A stretch of 50,160 bases of DNA from a virus (IMGVR_UViG_3300030099_003747:1-50160), one strand, 5' to 3'; positions 1-10,054 are shown, counted from the first letter of the stretch. Made by a program: numbers and translations. Notes: generated from the sequence alone by a model not told the origin.

Positions 1-123
1 GCACCATCCACAAGCTGACGGACAGACGTGTCAATGCGTTGCTTACGAAGCTTGCGGGCACGCTTTTTGAGTTCTTGCTTTTGTAGCGTCTGATCAACCC
101 TACGAGACCCAAGCCTTTTTTGG
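1..123. repeat. Terminal redundancy, left copy
   Basis: Bases 1-123 match 50038-50160 except at two positions: g54 is a at 50091 and g69 is t at 50106. Both lie inside the giant virion gene in the same frame (the offset of 50037 is divisible by 3) and both are synonymous, CGC/CGT for Arg and CTC/CTA for Leu. This is how a circular or permuted phage genome looks when a contig closes on itself. The mismatches suggest a mixed population rather than exact packaged terminal repeats. Confidence 0.93.
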
Positions 124-3100
124 ATTCCTGTGAGTTGCTCGAATCTATCAGCAACAGAAGCATCCATGTTTCTAATGGAAATGAAATCATCTTTCAGCTT
201 GTCGATCTCATCAACAGACCAGTCCTCCAAACCCAATGCATCAAGCTTCTCATTACGCCATTCTGCCGTTGTTCTGGCCTTCTTTGCAGCCGTATCAACA
301 GGAACGCCAAGAGGATAGTCAGACTCAATCCATCCAACCAAGTCTTGCACAAAGTCCTGAGCATCATCTGGGATCTCATTAAGGTCTTCATAGTTAAACT
401 TGCGGAACAGGGTCTCTTCGATTCGCCGCTTAGCAGCGACCTTCTCTACGAGTATCTTTCTTCCAATGTCATGTGAGTTGAATACAAAGTCTTCTGGCTT
501 TGTAATACCAAGACGGAAGTTTCTGATCTCTTCTAGGGCCGCTTTTGTCTCGACCTTTTTGTCTTCGATTGACGAGCGGAGCCTTCTTTTGAGGAGGCTT
601 CTTTCAGACTTAAAAGAATCTTCTTGTTGAAGTCTGCGTACCGGTCCCGACGACGAATATCTGCCTGGAGCAACTGTTCGATAAGGTCTTGTTCCAAAGG
701 TATCCTCCAACTCATCCAAGATTTTATTGTTTAGAAGCTCTTGTGCTTTGCTTAGAACAAACTGAGCACCGCTTTCCTTTGTCCGTTTCAGAAGCTGATC
801 ATACCTCTTTTTGTCTATCGCACCACTGCTTAGCGCATCTTTGAGGTCTGATATTTGGCCTTCAAACCACCTAATGGTGGGCTGCATTTCAAAGTATGTC
901 TCACTCAAAACCTTTTCATCAAGCTTTTCAAGGTAAAGATGGAGGCCGCTATCAATGGTCAGGTGTCGGAGTCTCTCTTGGTACTTTGTAAGTTCCGGGG
1001 GAACCGTATCAATCCACCCATTTGCTGGTCTTTCAAGCACCCACAATGAACCATCCGGGTTTACGACAATCATCTTCTGCTCATTCAGAGCAATGCCTGC
1101 AACCAAATCCTTGAAGCTAAAGACGCCATGTGTCTTGCTTTCGTGGTGGAAATAGTTTGCAGAGTCAAGAACGTCGTCACCAATGGTTTCGAGGTACTCT
1201 CCAGAGAATATTGATGTGCTGGGGTGGTTGTGTACGGAGACTGCCGTACCCTTTGAAACAAGCTCATCAAGAAAATCTTTATTGATGTTCTTGTGGATGT
1301 TTACGCCATCCTTGGTTCCCTTTGCTGAAGCAACCTGGAGGCCGTTTTCAGCATCATATACAGCACCATATTCTATGGGCTGATTCTTCGATACAGATAC
1401 AAACTCTTCTATGGTCAAATCAGGTGGGACAATGTCTATTTCTGGGTGCTTCTCCCAGCGCCTTGGGTGAGCCCCTCCCTGGTGAATCATCTTCAGGTCA
1501 TCAGCACTAAGAATAGACGGAGAAGAGCCTGCTTGTTCTGCAACCCGCTTGAGGTCACCGCTAACGTCCATTGCAAAGAGCCTAAGTGCCTCTTCTGGCG
1601 TTCCTCCGTATGCTCCTGCGGCATACATCAGAAGCTCATCTGCAATGTCCTCGTCGCCGTCTACGGCCTTCAGAACAGCATTGTAAATAGCTTGGGCCCT
1701 TTCTTCTCCAAAGGGCATCTTCTCATCAATATCAAGCGTTCTATATACAATCTCAGTAAGCTTGTTTGGGTCTAGCTCATTGAGAAGCTCATCCATGCTA
1801 GTAAGCTTGATTTTTCTTGCAGCATTAATGAGTTCAATGTTTGAACGAACTTGCTGTTCTGGCTTTACACCTCGCGTTGTTTGGTCAAGAACCAACATCC
1901 GCCTTGCTGTTGCCGCTGCGGCCTCTTCATTTCCAGAAAAGAACCGAAGCATTGCGACGAGGGCTTGGTCTACTTCATCAGCAGTTTTCCCAGTTGAAGA
2001 AACAATCTCATCTCGAACAGATGCCCACTTTTCAATAGCTGGCTTAAGCCATGGGTTCTCTTGAATCTTGCCTGCACCAGTTTCAACGGCGTGTGCAGCT
2101 TCATTTACAAAGTCAATGACTGTGTAGTCATCAGAAAGAACCTGTTGCCTTTCCTCAAGAACAGATCTCTTGTATCGAAGCTCTCTCTTCATTGCCCTGA
2201 TTTGAGACGGATCTGACGACTTAGAGATGTCTTGGACTAGGGCAGAGATTTCCTGTTCAAGTAGCGGTATTTCTCGTGTTTCAATGGAGTTCTTCCACTC
2301 AGCAAGTGCGCCACCCTTGCCATCTTTACCGCCAGCAAGCTTGTATAGAACGCCTATTTCCCTTCTGGCAAATGTATGAAGTGCGGCGATTTGCTTTGCG
2401 TGATTCTCTACTGAGTTTTGGTAGTTCTCCCAAAGCTCTGGTCGAAGCCTTTGAATGCGCACCAAGTTGCTATTTGTTGCCGACAATCCAACGCTATACG
2501 CACCCTGTGTGCCGTAGTAGCTCATGTTGTCTTTGATGTGCTGAGACGCAAAGTATGGCTGTAGACGACGTGTTCCTAGAATCTTGGCGAAACTATCGTA
2601 GATAAAACGGGGAACTTGCCCAACCGCGTTTCCTGTGTCGTACAACAACTTAAAAAGTTGCTGACCTTCCGAAAGTGCCTCTTTAGAATCAACACCCAAT
2701 GCCCGCGCAGCGTTAAGTGTTGATGAGATTGTAGACGGACTCATGTCATCAGCAAAAGTTTTGATGTCTCCTACTTTTGAAATGATGATGCTATCGTCGC
2801 CCAGAAGCTGGTTGATCTTCTTGCCGACCTGTTCAATCTGAGAGCCAGTACCAAAGGTGTACGTCTGGTCTGAGAAGTTGATTGTTCCAAAGATTGGAAT
2901 CTTACTCTTCTCTACAACGCCAAGTTTCTTGGGGTTTGTAATGCCAACAAGGTCAACAAACTCTCTAAGAGTAGACTCGGCACCCTTGTGTGCTGAAGCC
3001 GTGTTCAAATAATGGGCCTCTTTCGTGGCCAACATCTTGCTAAGCTTAGCTTGGTCTGGAACAGAAGAGAGAAGATCTATGTCTTTCTTTACTGCATTTA

Positions 3101-4505
3101 TAGTGTTTGTAATCTTTGCGTAGTCGGCTTTTGCATGGAACCCAGCAGCCGGGTCAGAGTACTTTTGTGACAACTTTAGAAGCTCTTCGACCTCATCATT
3201 AAGCTGCTTCCTCAAAACTGAAACTGCATCTTGTGCAGATTTGCCAGCATCTACAAGCTTCTTCATGCTTGCAAACTTCTGAGCCTTGTTCTGTGATGCG
3301 ATGGCTTCCATTGCGGCATTGTCTGCCACTTCAAGCATGTCTGCACGAACCTTGATGGCTTCATCAGCGTCACCGATAATCGCTTTTACAACACGCTTTT
3401 GTTGCAGCACACCGCTGCCAGTAACGCCCGAGTACCGCTCAAGAACAGAAGCAGCACGCTGTCCCTTAGATCCAAGGTTGTATGTCTTGTTCCCGACAGA
3501 AACAAGCTGTGTTGCCTTTGCTGGACCAACAAACCAAAGTGGGTCAGCGACAACCTCCATGGCCAAACCAAAGCCAGCCCTAGAGATTGGGTTTGCAAGT
3601 ACATCAACAACGTAAGAAGTTGACGTTGGCTTAAGCTTCCTTGGAGCGTTGTTCTTCAAACGCTTCATGGTGTCGATAGGGAAGGCAATGTTTACTAGAT
3701 CTTCTCCAGTCGCATTACCACCGCTTAGTGGTCCATAATCTGGTCGGTCAATAAAGTAGCCCTTGGTGTCTAGGGCCTTCTTGAGAAGCTTTTCATCAGC
3801 AAAAGCTGAGTAGATGTTCTTTCCAAGATCCTCAAGGTCTTTATAGTACTGGTCTTTTGACTCCTCAGACTCAAACTTTGAACCCTCAAAGATGTCCTTT
3901 ACGAGCCTGTACCCACTCAGTCCCTTTCCGGTCAGGTCAGCGAGGATGTCTCCATAGAATGTTCCTGTATCAGGAAGCTTTGCAGAGCCCTTATATATAT
4001 TAATCCAGGCTTCGCTTCTTGGTACGTCACCATACTCAAGGCCACCCAGCACCATCCCGCCAGCCTTTACGGTCTTATCAATGGTGTAGTCTAGGATGCC
4101 CTGCTCTTTGATTGGTACAAGGCCGCTCTCTTCTTCTACACCCTCAATATCTACAGGCTTTGTGCTGTATGTGTCGGCTGCCAAAACCTGTGCAGCAATG
4201 GGATCCCTAGCCTTCTTTGAATGACGCCAAGCGGTCTTAAACTGCTCTTGTGACGGAAGCTGCCTTGCCCGTTCAAGCTGCTTTTCTACTTCGTTTTCGT
4301 CATCATCATCGAACAATGACCCAAACCAGCTATCGTCATCTTTTGCTGGTTCAGGCTCAGCGCTCAAATCAAGTTCAGGAGTAGGCGGTGGTGCGCTAAC
4401 GGATAGCTCAAAACCACCAAAGTCTACAACGTCTTGTTTTGCAGATGCTTCTGTCGCCGGGGCAGACTCTGTTGAGAGCGCCATTGAGTCAGGTTGTTTG
4501 GCCAT
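1..4505 (-). CDS. Giant internal/ejection-type virion protein, N-terminal part (gene crosses the window ends)
   Basis: The frame opens at ATG 4505 and is open to base 1. After the 123-base redundancy it continues in the same frame from 50037 to the stop at 46611. The joined gene encodes about 2643 aa, and this part holds residues 1-1501. The N-terminus (about 1-100) is acidic and low-complexity with a run of Asp; the rest is long helical, Lys/Glu-rich sequence with short hydrophobic stretches. Around residues 1085-1105 (HNHP codons at 1221-1232) there is a JAMM/JAB-like motif, HNHPSTSIFSGEY, in which Tyr stands where the family normally has the metal-binding Asp. Size and position after two smaller Ala/Lys-rich genes match the largest internal or ejection protein of podoviruses, which enters the host envelope with the DNA. 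No lytic transglycosylase motif was seen. The role is inferred from context. Confidence 0.85.
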   Translation of the reverse strand, partial: MAKQPDSMALSTESAPATEASAKQDVVDFGGFELSVSAPPPTPELDLSAEPEPAKDDDSWFGSLFDDDDENEVEKQLERARQLPSQEQFKTAWRHSKKARDPIAAQVLAADTYSTKPVDIEGVEEESGLVPIKEQGILDYTIDKTVKAGGMVLGGLEYGDVPRSEAWINIYKGSAKLPDTGTFYGDILADLTGKGLSGYRLVKDIFEGSKFESEESKDQYYKDLEDLGKNIYSAFADEKLLKKALDTKGYFIDRPDYGPLSGGNATGEDLVNIAFPIDTMKRLKNNAPRKLKPTSTSYVVDVLANPISRAGFGLAMEVVADPLWFVGPAKATQLVSVGNKTYNLGSKGQRAASVLERYSGVTGSGVLQQKRVVKAIIGDADEAIKVRADMLEVADNAAMEAIASQNKAQKFASMKKLVDAGKSAQDAVSVLRKQLNDEVEELLKLSQKYSDPAAGFHAKADYAKITNTINAVKKDIDLLSSVPDQAKLSKMLATKEAHYLNTASAHKGAESTLREFVDLVGITNPKKLGVVEKSKIPIFGTINFSDQTYTFGTGSQIEQVGKKINQLLGDDSIIISKVGDIKTFADDMSPSTISSTLNAARALGVDSKEALSEGQQLFKLLYDTGNAVGQVPRFIYDSFAKILGTRRLQPYFASQHIKDNMSYYGTQGAYSVGLSATNSNLVRIQRLRPELWENYQNSVENHAKQIAALHTFARREIGVLYKLAGGKDGKGGALAEWKNSIETREIPLLEQEISALVQDISKSSDPSQIRAMKRELRYKRSVLEERQQVLSDDYTVIDFVNEAAHAVETGAGKIQENPWLKPAIEKWASVRDEIVSSTGKTADEVDQALVAMLRFFSGNEEAAAATARRMLVLDQTTRGVKPEQQVRSNIELINAARKIKLTSMDELLNELDPNKLTEIVYRTLDIDEKMPFGEERAQAIYNAVLKAVDGDEDIADELLMYAAGAYGGTPEEALRLFAMDVSGDLKRVAEQAGSSPSILSADDLKMIHQGGAHPRRWEKHPEIDIVPPDLTIEEFVSVSKNQPIEYGAVYDAENGLQVASAKGTKDGVNIHKNINKDFLDELVSKGTAVSVHNHPSTSIFSGEYLETIGDDVLDSANYFHHESKTHGVFSFKDLVAGIALNEQKMIVVNPDGSLWVLERPANGWIDTVPPELTKYQERLRHLTIDSGLHLYLEKLDEKVLSETYFEMQPTIRWFEGQISDLKDALSSGAIDKKRYDQLLKRTKESGAQFVLSKAQELLNNKILDELEDTFGTRPYRTVAPGRYSSSGPVRRLQQEDSFKSERSLLKRRLRSSIEDKKVETKAALEEIRNFRLGITKPEDFVFNSHDIGRKILVEKVAAKRRIEETLFRKFNYEDLNEIPDDAQDFVQDLVGWIESDYPLGVPVDTAAKKARTTAEWRNEKLDALGLEDWSVDEIDKLKDDFISIRNMDASVADRFEQLTGIQKRLGSRRVDQTLQKQELKKRARKLRKQRIDTSVRQLVDG

Positions 4506-4524
4506 CAGTATTTACGCTCTATCC

Positions 4525-6615
4525 CTAGTTACCAATCATGTTTTTAAATCTTTTTGCGGCTGTATCATCGCCTTTATCTGCAATGGCTCGATTTCTAGGG
4601 TCTGGTATTGGCCGTCCTTGCGCATCGTATGTTCCTGGTGGAGAACCTTCAGGAGGTAAACTCATAGAAGGCTTAGGCCCTGGTGTAGTTCTTTGTTGAA
4701 CCACTGTTCGTGCAGGTGGTTGTTGGGCGCTCATAGCGGCAGCATCAGCGGCTTCCCTTTCTCTTCGCGCTTCCTCAAGGTTCCTTTGGTACAAATCTGG
4801 GTCGCCACCAAACCCAATGCCCCTACCGGTAAATCTTTGCGCAGCCGTTGGTGCGGCAACAGGCTCTGGTTCTTCTTCGACGGCAAGCTTTGGTGGGAGT
4901 GGCTCAAACCCAGGAAGAGCGTAGATGCCCTCTTTTTCTTTTTCACCGGGCTTCAGTCGTTCTTCACCAGTAATGCGCTCAAGGTACCTTTCAGCAGCGG
5001 AGATAACCTTTTGCCTGCGCTCCTTTGGAACACTTGCAGCAAAGGTGTCGAATGCTGTTCTTTCCTTCGGAGTAAGGTCTTCGTCAGACTCAACTGCGAT
5101 GCTTTCAATGGCCTCACGATCAGCATCATCAAGAGTTTGCTCAAACTCTCGAACACCAATAGCTCGAAGAGACTCTATTGCATTTTCAAGCTGATCTACG
5201 GTGTTGTTTCCACTGAAGTACCTTGCGGCAGGTGGGCGGTTAATCGCCACACCAAACAGACGCTCTAGTGGTCGTGTAAGGTTTGTTGTTCTAAGAAGAG
5301 AATCTTTTTCTGATGAACCAGCCACTCGAAGACGCTCTTGAATGGCTTGTGGTCTGTCTAGTTGATCGTCTTGACCTGAGTCGTAAAGGCTCTTTACTAG
5401 CTTTACATACTCCATCCGCTCACTTGGATGGTCCATCATGTACCTGACGGCCTTATATGGGCTCTTAAAGCCCATTGCTGCCATGTAGGTATCGAATCGG
5501 GGGATTGCTGCTGCGTATCTTGCAACGGCTTGTGACAAGGGGTCTGTCGGATTGTCTAGCTGCTCAAGCTGGTTTTCAAGACGTTGCTTTGTCATCTGCA
5601 CCGACAACGGTGCTGGCATCTCTTGAAGAGACTTAGCGAACTCTTCTGGACCCTTTGCTGAAAGCTCAGCAGACATGCTTGCGAGTCTAGTGAAGTTTTG
5701 TGCAATCTCTTTTGGTATGCCTACAGACATACCTAGAATCGTTTTTTCCAGTGCTCTTTTTCTGTCTGAGCCTTGTATCCGAATGCGCTCAGCAGCATCT
5801 AGTTCCGCAGAAGTGGTTTCAAAATCTCGATACTCTCTGTCCCTGATTCCATTTAAGGCTGATTGTCCTACAATCCCGGTCTTTAGTGATGGGTCAGAAA
5901 GTCGAGCGCGAAGCTTTTGATCCCAATTACCTGTAGGGTCAAGGCCCCTAATAGCGATATCATATGCATTAGACAGGGCGTCTAGTTGAGCGCCGCGAGC
6001 AAGCTTTTTGGTGTCAACTAGGGTCACAACATCTGCGCCCATTGACTGAAGCTCTCTTAGTTTTGGTCCAACTACATTTGAGTACCCATCCTGCGAGACT
6101 TTAGCCATCTGCTGCTGAATAGCCGCAGCAACTTGGTCAGGAGGAGTTCCTCGTTCCCTTAGCTCATTAATCGTATTGGTTATTGCAGTTACGGCCTGTT
6201 CTTCAAGAGAGAATCCTTGCTGCTTAATGAATGCAGACGACTTGGCTTCATACCTTGGAGAAAACTCATCTATGATGCCTTGCTTTACTCCATTGATTGC
6301 CAGCAATGCTTGACTGACCATTTGATTATTCATCTGCCCAGTACGAGCAAGATTCGCTACTGCTGATACAGCTTGAGCGGCGGCTTGCTGTGCAGACGTA
6401 ATAATATTTGCGTAGCTAGTTACTGACTGAATCGCGAGTTCCTGCTCAAGCTTTGCGATTGCTGCCAGTTGTCTAAGGTACGCTTCCTTGAGCATCTGCT
6501 CAGCTTCTGGAGAAAGACCGGTGCCTTCTGGTGTTCTAAATCCAGCAATGCCAGCACCTAGAATGTTTGCGCCAGTGTATGGCTCACGCCCCTGTGATGG
6601 TCGAATCTCAGCCAT
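4525..6615 (-). CDS. Internal virion / ejection-type protein, 696 aa
   Basis: It encodes a 696-aa, mostly helical protein rich in Ala, Gln and Glu. The N-terminal quarter (about 40-110) has long Ala/Gln amphipathic helices; the C-terminal 150 residues are Pro/Gly-rich and probably disordered, ending in a basic tail. The start ATG overlaps the stop of the upstream 201-aa gene (TAATG at 6615), and the giant virion gene follows 19 bases after its stop. Small, medium and giant Ala/Lys-rich proteins in a row are what podoviruses such as T7 show for their internal core or ejectosome genes. I see no enzymatic motif. The function is inferred from order, size and composition, not from recognised homology. 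Confidence 0.72.
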   Translation of the reverse strand: MAEIRPSQGREPYTGANILGAGIAGFRTPEGTGLSPEAEQMLKEAYLRQLAAIAKLEQELAIQSVTSYANIITSAQQAAAQAVSAVANLARTGQMNNQMVSQALLAINGVKQGIIDEFSPRYEAKSSAFIKQQGFSLEEQAVTAITNTINELRERGTPPDQVAAAIQQQMAKVSQDGYSNVVGPKLRELQSMGADVVTLVDTKKLARGAQLDALSNAYDIAIRGLDPTGNWDQKLRARLSDPSLKTGIVGQSALNGIRDREYRDFETTSAELDAAERIRIQGSDRKRALEKTILGMSVGIPKEIAQNFTRLASMSAELSAKGPEEFAKSLQEMPAPLSVQMTKQRLENQLEQLDNPTDPLSQAVARYAAAIPRFDTYMAAMGFKSPYKAVRYMMDHPSERMEYVKLVKSLYDSGQDDQLDRPQAIQERLRVAGSSEKDSLLRTTNLTRPLERLFGVAINRPPAARYFSGNNTVDQLENAIESLRAIGVREFEQTLDDADREAIESIAVESDEDLTPKERTAFDTFAASVPKERRQKVISAAERYLERITGEERLKPGEKEKEGIYALPGFEPLPPKLAVEEEPEPVAAPTAAQRFTGRGIGFGGDPDLYQRNLEEARREREAADAAAMSAQQPPARTVVQQRTTPGPKPSMSLPPEGSPPGTYDAQGRPIPDPRNRAIADKGDDTAAKRFKNMIGN

Positions 6616-7220
6616 TATGCGTCTCCCATTACGCCAAGAGTTCCACTCTCTGCGATAGTTGCTGCTTGTTCAATCTCTTTGGTCTTCTTTGGACGCTTAC
6701 GCTTTCCGGCCTCACCAAGCATTTTAATGGTGTCCTCATCTGACAGAATCTTAGATGCATCCTGGATAAGGCCCATGTCGCGGGCAAGTCGGGTTTGGCT
6801 CAACTGTTCCGCAGCCTTAGCGGCACCCTCAGCAATCTGCTTCCTTTGACCAAGGACTCCCGCTTGGCGGGCAGTCAATCGCTGTGCTGTCTTCTTCAAA
6901 GCAAAGTCTCGTGCAGCCTTCATTCGGTCAGCATCAACACCAGACTGACCACCACCTCTTGCTTGCTTGGCCTTTTCTTGGCGCACAATCGCGTCTTCAG
7001 CGGCCTTGGCTTCAGCAAGAGCCTTGTCTGTAAGCACCGGTGCTCGCAATGCAGCACGATCTGCCTCTAAGCGCTTCTGCAAACGCTTGGCTTCACGGTG
7101 TCTTACCAGAGCCTTTAGGCCAGCGAGCGCAGATTGTGTCCCAATCTTTAGTGCAGCGGCAGTCTTTTGACCGCCAGAAAGTACATCTGCTGCCTCTGCT
7201 TTCTTTTTTTCGTCAGCCAT
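6615..7220 (-). CDS. Small Ala/Lys-rich internal virion-type protein
   Basis: It encodes 201 aa, very rich in Ala, Lys, Arg and Gln, predicted almost wholly helical and coiled-coil (residues 20-160), with no Cys. The ATG at 7220 is preferred to the GTG one codon upstream because AGGTGA lies 4 bases before it. The stop overlaps the start of the 696-aa gene (TAATG). It is the first of three genes of rising size ending in the giant protein, so the likely role is the smallest core or ejection component. A scaffold-like or DNA-binding role is also possible given the basic charge. It is not recognised as a named family. Confidence 0.7.
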   Translation of the reverse strand: MADEKKKAEAADVLSGGQKTAAALKIGTQSALAGLKALVRHREAKRLQKRLEADRAALRAPVLTDKALAEAKAAEDAIVRQEKAKQARGGGQSGVDADRMKAARDFALKKTAQRLTARQAGVLGQRKQIAEGAAKAAEQLSQTRLARDMGLIQDASKILSDEDTIKMLGEAGKRKRPKKTKEIEQAATIAESGTLGVMGDA

Positions 7221-7228
7221 CACATCAC

Positions 7229-8062
7229 CTAAAAAAGTTCAAAGTGTACAAGGTCGTCTGTTTTGACACCATACCACTCGTCGATTCCAAAGTTTTTTTC
7301 TGCTCCAGACTTTATGGCAACAATGTTTAGTCCACCACAAAGAGCAGCAATCTTTCTAGAAAAGTCTGGTTTTGCGCCATGATCTTGAAGCAGAAGATAG
7401 ATCATTACTTCAAAGTTGTGGTAACCACGGCCAACATGTACGACCTTTGTCTTAGAGTGCCACCTGTTTGCGGTTTCTGATGGTTGTGCGTCATCTCTTG
7501 AGGGTGGACATTTTGTTTCTGTCCCCTCTTGGTAAACGCCATCAACGTACAATCGATGATGAGACATGTCGCCAATAAGCTCCCAGTCTTCGCCAAGAGT
7601 GTTTATGTTGTCCTCTTGAAACAAAGTCGGGTCAAAAAATGCGTGGTAATTGATGTATACAACCGCGTCCCAGGGGATAAATAGGTTCGCGCACATTCCA
7701 TACGACTGCGTAAACAGCTTATCTTTTGGCCTGTTTATTAGTCCTCTATTTTGAGGGCTGTATAGGACATCAAAAGAATCTGTATCAACAGTAAACTGTG
7801 CTTCGTTGTAACGCTCTGGAAACGTAAATCCATAGTGGTACCCTCTAGCAAATGTGCCACTGCGAAAATGCTCTGACTTTACTGAGCCAGCTATTGATGA
7901 TGTATTTTCTCCAGTCAGGCCACCATTCAAAGCTTCAAATGTGTGCTCTGTAGCCCCAGTGTCATCAATAAACTTGGTCGGACTATACAGACAAAAATCA
8001 TAGATCTCATCTACGTCTACATCGCTGCTAGAAGGCGTAAATGTTCTTTGAAACCGAGCCAT
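7229..8062 (-). CDS. Unknown virion-region protein, 277 aa, aromatic-rich
   Basis: It encodes 277 aa rich in Tyr, Phe, His and Asp with little predicted helix, so a beta-rich fold is likely. It has no signal peptide or membrane segment. It is the last of three similar-sized beta-type genes lying between the nozzle-like gene and the internal proteins, with gaps of 2-5 bases, so it is co-transcribed with the tail genes. The position suits a tail or head appendage, tail needle or stopper, but no motif identifies it. The start ATG at 8062 gives MARFQR and lies 4 bases after the preceding stop. Confidence 0.72.
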   Translation of the reverse strand: MARFQRTFTPSSSDVDVDEIYDFCLYSPTKFIDDTGATEHTFEALNGGLTGENTSSIAGSVKSEHFRSGTFARGYHYGFTFPERYNEAQFTVDTDSFDVLYSPQNRGLINRPKDKLFTQSYGMCANLFIPWDAVVYINYHAFFDPTLFQEDNINTLGEDWELIGDMSHHRLYVDGVYQEGTETKCPPSRDDAQPSETANRWHSKTKVVHVGRGYHNFEVMIYLLLQDHGAKPDFSRKIAALCGGLNIVAIKSGAEKNFGIDEWYGVKTDDLVHFELF

Positions 8063-8066
8063 ATTG

Positions 8067-9161
8067 CTACTCTGTAAAGTGGTTGTCTAAGCTTTTGGTA
8101 TCATTCAGCCTATCTTTGAACGCAATGAAGGACGAGTTTCCACCAAAAATCTGGACACGCTGTCCTTTGTTTGGGTGTGGGTCTTCACCAAAGTCAAAGT
8201 TTTCTACATACCTGCTTTCAGGAACAGCTAGTGTTCCGGTTGATAGGGCATCTACACGATCCCATCTATCGATGCCCCCAACCATTCCCCATCCAAACGA
8301 CGAATAGCCGTCAAGCTTCATGTTTCTGGCTGTGTAGTCAATGCCCTGGGCTTTGCACAGCCTTTGGATAAAGATGTCATTGATTGAAACCAAATCAGTG
8401 TAAGAGTGCGTAATGTTTATAGCCCTCTTGGTTTGATTAATCTTGTCTGACTTTACCCGTGCAGATGCACCAAGCATGTGCCCAGGTGACCAGCAGAGGA
8501 CTCTTTTAGAGTTTTTGTTTGGTAGCAAGAAATACACAACGCTTGTCCAAAAGCGACTTCCTGAGTGCCAGGAAACAATGTCGCACTTGTCTGGACTTTT
8601 ATTTGTAGTGCAATGCCCAACAGACACATCAGCACTAAACAAAATATTGTATCCATTGCCATTGTTTGGAATCTTAAAAAGATACTGGCCAAACTTTTTG
8701 TACAAGGCTTCTACGCCTTCTTCGTAGTACTCTCCAGACCCACCCCAATCATATGCGCCAGATGCAGAGATATCAACTTTGTGGGTAACCGCATCACTTG
8801 AGGCCAAAGCAAACTGCTTGCTTGAGCAGCTTTTAATAAGATCCCAGTTTCTTCTGTTTTCTCTGTGCCAAATAGAATCGTGTGACTCAGTTACGCCATC
8901 TGTAGATGCTGGATCTGAACCCCAGTAACCTCCGGGCTTTGTTTCTGGAAAAGGAAGATACTTAGACAGGAACTCACCTTCTACCGTTTCGTTTGTAGAG
9001 CAACTTCTAGAGCAATAAATAATAGAATCATTAATCGTATCGCCAGTAAATGCGCTTCTGCTCAACTGCTTTCTTTCTAGTATTGTTGCAGACTGCACCT
9101 CTGACTGCATTCTAGAAATACTATTTTGAGTTGTTTCCTCTGTTGATTTTGGCTTGTCCAT
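8067..9161 (-). CDS. Unknown virion-region protein, 364 aa, Cys-containing
   Basis: It encodes 364 aa. The first 50 residues are polar and Ser/Thr-rich, followed by a globular, Gly- and aromatic-rich body. At least seven Cys are scattered through it (CSRSC, CSSK, HCTT, DKCD, LCWS, LCKA), unusual for a cytoplasmically assembled virion protein. The start ATG 9161 follows a good ribosome site (GGGAG) inside the end of the 296-aa gene. It is packed with its neighbours in the tail region of the late operon. It is probably a structural appendage component; I do not recognise the family. Confidence 0.7.
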   Translation of the reverse strand: MDKPKSTEETTQNSISRMQSEVQSATILERKQLSRSAFTGDTINDSIIYCSRSCSTNETVEGEFLSKYLPFPETKPGGYWGSDPASTDGVTESHDSIWHRENRRNWDLIKSCSSKQFALASSDAVTHKVDISASGAYDWGGSGEYYEEGVEALYKKFGQYLFKIPNNGNGYNILFSADVSVGHCTTNKSPDKCDIVSWHSGSRFWTSVVYFLLPNKNSKRVLCWSPGHMLGASARVKSDKINQTKRAINITHSYTDLVSINDIFIQRLCKAQGIDYTARNMKLDGYSSFGWGMVGGIDRWDRVDALSTGTLAVPESRYVENFDFGEDPHPNKGQRVQIFGGNSSFIAFKDRLNDTKSLDNHFTE

Positions 9162-9163
9162 TA

Positions 9164-10054
9164 CTATGCTCCCAGCATCTTTCCGCGTGGAAAGCGCACC
9201 ACAAATACTCTGGCATTTAAGATGGCGACCCCGTAGTTTGGTGTAGAGTCACCGTAGTCATCCAAGTAGTACTTCATGTCTACACCTTCGTAGTAATCAG
9301 AGTTGCTCGTTTTGCTCGCCGGTCCTTGTCCAGCAACTATAGATACACGATGTGTTCCTGCTCTGAGTATCTGAGTAGACGTACTTGATGTGACGATTCC
9401 TTTCTCTCTTGAGCCTGCACCAACTACGCTTTCTGGGCCATTGGTGGCTACGTTTGTTCCTGGGCCAGAGCCATCGACAACCGCTCCGTCAACCATCATT
9501 CCAATCTGTGTTCTTACATGAACACCTGCTGGAAAATAGAATCCACGGTCCACTCCGTCGTCTCCAAGACCATACGTTACGAACTTTAGGGTCGCGTCTG
9601 GGTCTCTTTCTGAGTAGTACCCAAGGTTGTTGTCTCTTTCGTCTTTTGAAGACAATCTGTACGCCCAACACGAGTACCCAATAAGAACAAGCTCTGGTGT
9701 GTCCGAGGTCCACTCGATAGCAAGGTCTCCGTCCCAGACCTCCTTAAAGCCCCTCATGTAGGGTATTAACCAAGCTGACCCTTCTTTTTTTAGGTTTACT
9801 CCGTCCATATTGTGAACGTCATCAACCATGGATGTTCCAGCACCAGCAAAGCCATACCTTTGTTTTTGGTGTGTGCGAACGCCTGCGCCGTTTTCAGCAA
9901 GGCTTGAATATGTAAGTCCGCTTACAGGATTAGAGTTGAACTGCCACGAACCAGCAGAATCAACGACTTTCTTTGCTTGCTTCCACTCATCAGAAAGTTT
10001 TTCTGGATCGATTACTTCATTTGCGAAGTTCCCAAACGGCTTAAACAAAGGCAT
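9164..10054 (-). CDS. Unknown virion-region protein, 296 aa
   Basis: It encodes 296 aa with Gly/Asp/Tyr-rich, beta-type composition and no membrane segment. The C-terminus (about 260-296) is more basic and hydrophobic and ends RGKMLGA. It lies directly after the stop of the 772-aa nozzle-like gene (TAAATG), so translation is probably coupled. Position and composition suggest a tail accessory, fibre or head-tail appendage protein. No known motif was found. Confidence 0.7.
   Translation of the reverse strand: MPLFKPFGNFANEVIDPEKLSDEWKQAKKVVDSAGSWQFNSNPVSGLTYSSLAENGAGVRTHQKQRYGFAGAGTSMVDDVHNMDGVNLKKEGSAWLIPYMRGFKEVWDGDLAIEWTSDTPELVLIGYSCWAYRLSSKDERDNNLGYYSERDPDATLKFVTYGLGDDGVDRGFYFPAGVHVRTQIGMMVDGAVVDGSGPGTNVATNGPESVVGAGSREKGIVTSSTSTQILRAGTHRVSIVAGQGPASKTSNSDYYEGVDMKYYLDDYGDSTPNYGVAILNARVFVVRFPRGKMLGA

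Noticed and set aside
1-123. Exact packaged direct terminal repeat
   Set aside because: The copies differ at two sites and lie inside a gene, so contig overlap of a circular or permuted genome explains them better.
4693-5268. Long open frame of 191 codons on the plus strand
   Set aside because: It lies wholly antisense to the 696-aa virion gene, has no ribosome site or neighbours in that direction, and looks like a shadow frame.
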